A DNA stretch of 64,000 nt from Methylobacter sp. (GTDB taxonomy: Bacteria; Pseudomonadota; Gammaproteobacteria; Methylococcales; Methylomonadaceae), in the NCBI GenBank assembly GCA_030653175.1, contig JAURZV010000052.1:1-64000 (forward strand), written 5' to 3'. The stretch's first letter is position 1, and every line of letters starts with the position of its first letter. Below are positions 62,952 through 64,000 of the stretch, in pieces. A program made the position numbers and the translations under genes. Below the pieces are notes generated by a model. It saw nothing but the letters and a program-made list of their open reading frames with translations. It did not search any database and was not told the origin of the DNA.

Positions 62952-64000
62952 ATGACCCTTATGAGATTCATACTTGTCGGCATCGCGAATACATTGCTCG
63001 GATTGAGTACCATTTATTTTGCTATGTATTTTTTGCAGCTAGAAATTGTGCATGCAAACGCGTTCGGCTATTCAGTTGGCATTTTGCTAGGCTTCGCTTT
63101 GAACAAGACCTGGACTTTCAGCAGCCGTGACCGCGTTGTTTCTAGTTTCCTCCGTTATTTACTGGTACTCGCTGTAGCCTACGTGGCGAACCTCGCTACA
63201 GTTCTATTTACGAACTCCCATTTCGACTTAAATCCTTATATAGCCCAAGCGCTGGGTATTATTCCCTACACAGTTATAGGCTTTTTAGGTAGCCGTTATT
63301 TCGCTTTCCGTACACAAGGAGGAGGCATAGAAACGGCTAAAAATCATGTATGTGAGGCATCTGTATTTAACAAGAAACCTATGACTTCGAGGATGATTGA
63401 CGTAAGCATTGTTGTGCCTTGCTATAACGAGGAAGCGGTATTGCCAGAAACAACCTGCCAATTGGCAGATTTGTTGTCGCAACTTATCATCGAAAGCAAG
63501 ATTACGCCCAATAGTCGTGTGTACTATGTTGACGACGGAAGTCGTGACCGAACTTGGGAGTTGATAGAGTCTCTAGCTGAAACCCACGAATTCGTCCACG
63601 GAATTAAACTGTCGCGTAACCGCGGACACCAAAATGCTCTATTGGCGGGCCTATTAACGGCAGAAGGAGAAGTGATTATTAGCGTAGATGCAGATCTACA
63701 AGATGATTTGTCTGCTATTAAAAAAATGGTCGAATTCTATGCAGCAGGCTACGATATTGTGTATGGGGTTCGAGATTCCCGCAAGACCGATACCTTTTTT
63801 AAGAGTTTTACCGCCAAAGCCTATTACCATGTTTTAAGCTCCATGGGTGTAGAAATTGTCTACAATCATGCCGACTATCGTTTGATGAGCCGCCAAGTTA
63901 TTGAGGCACTGAGAGAGTTTGGCGAAGTTAATTTGTTTCTTCGGGCAATTATTCCGCAATTAGGATTTTCATATGCGCTTGTATTTTATGATCGTGCCAG
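62952..64000 (+). CDS. GtrA-family flippase fused to family 2 glycosyltransferase (partial)
   Basis: The reading frame is open from ATG 62952 (with AGGCGAG upstream) to the window edge with no stop, at least 349 codons. Residues 1-125 are a GtrA-like domain with about four hydrophobic segments (Met-Arg-Phe-Ile-Leu-Val-Gly-Ile-Ala-Asn-Thr and Phe-Ala-Leu-Asn-Lys-Thr-Trp-Thr-Phe). After a linker of about 20 residues, a GT2 domain begins Val-Ser-Ile-Val-Val-Pro-Cys-Tyr-Asn-Glu-Glu, with Val-Asp-Asp-Gly-Ser-Arg-Asp and Asp-Ala-Asp-Leu-Gln-Asp-Asp. GtrA and GtrB (bactoprenol glucosyltransferase) are usually separate neighbours; here they are one frame. It would glucosylate and flip a lipid-linked sugar. 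The C-terminus is missing from the window. Confidence 0.88.
   Translation, partial: MTLMRFILVGIANTLLGLSTIYFAMYFLQLEIVHANAFGYSVGILLGFALNKTWTFSSRDRVVSSFLRYLLVLAVAYVANLATVLFTNSHFDLNPYIAQALGIIPYTVIGFLGSRYFAFRTQGGGIETAKNHVCEASVFNKKPMTSRMIDVSIVVPCYNEEAVLPETTCQLADLLSQLIIESKITPNSRVYYVDDGSRDRTWELIESLAETHEFVHGIKLSRNRGHQNALLAGLLTAEGEVIISVDADLQDDLSAIKKMVEFYAAGYDIVYGVRDSRKTDTFFKSFTAKAYYHVLSSMGVEIVYNHADYRLMSRQVIEALREFGEVNLFLRAIIPQLGFSYALVFYDRA

Overview
The window looks like a chromosomal segment of a Gram-negative proteobacterium, most likely a gammaproteobacterial methanotroph of the Methylococcales. That placement is an inference from the gene mix and moderate G+C; no rRNA, tRNA or pmo gene is present to confirm it. 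The dominant theme is the exosortase A (XrtA/EpsH)/PEP-CTERM protein-sorting system and the exopolysaccharide (EPS) locus that accompanies it.

Region 1 (about 1-11.6 kb): a Tat-type exported protein of unknown function, the exosortase xrtA fused to an EpsI domain, an ORF-less group II intron placed just after a GC-rich inverted repeat, a small RRM RNA-binding protein preceded by a 35-codon ORF, a DevBCA-type ABC exporter with a TolC-like outer-membrane channel, an N-acyltransferase fused to a cyclic-nucleotide-binding domain, and one PEP-CTERM protein. The PEP-CTERM gene has a well-formed sigma-54 promoter and its own intrinsic terminator.

Region 2 (about 11.6-15.8 kb): a ThiF/E1-like adenylyltransferase and a class I methyltransferase, followed by long gene-poor DNA with a decayed ISAs1-family transposase.

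Region 3 (about 15.8-24.7 kb): a TPR protein, the sigma-54 response regulator PrsR, an unrecognised membrane-anchored protein, the histidine kinase PrsK and the TPR lipoprotein PrsT. PrsK/PrsR is expected to drive sigma-54 promoters of PEP-CTERM genes, so this region and the PEP-CTERM promoter probably form one regulatory circuit.

Region 4 (about 24.7-64 kb, almost all on the + strand): the EPS locus. It encodes nucleotide-sugar enzymes (UDP-glucuronate-type 4-epimerase, TviB/WbpA-like dehydrogenase, WecB, GalE, Ugd), the export and length-control set (Wza-like exporter, chain-length protein, tyrosine kinase, outer-membrane barrel, ExeA-like ATPase), two polysaccharide deacetylases, two FemAB/GNAT-like proteins, many glycosyltransferases, two asparagine-synthase-like amidotransferases (one lacking the glutaminase cysteine), an O-antigen-ligase-like protein, a flippase with a truncated copy in front of it, an acyl carrier protein with the two exosortase-associated hydrolases, methyltransferases, and at the right edge a GtrA-glycosyltransferase fusion that runs off the window.

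Five short palindrome-ended, TA-flanked elements of one MITE-like family are scattered through the window. One supplies the stop codon of prsR and another lies directly upstream of xrtA. Family names are recalled from motif patterns; no database search was run.
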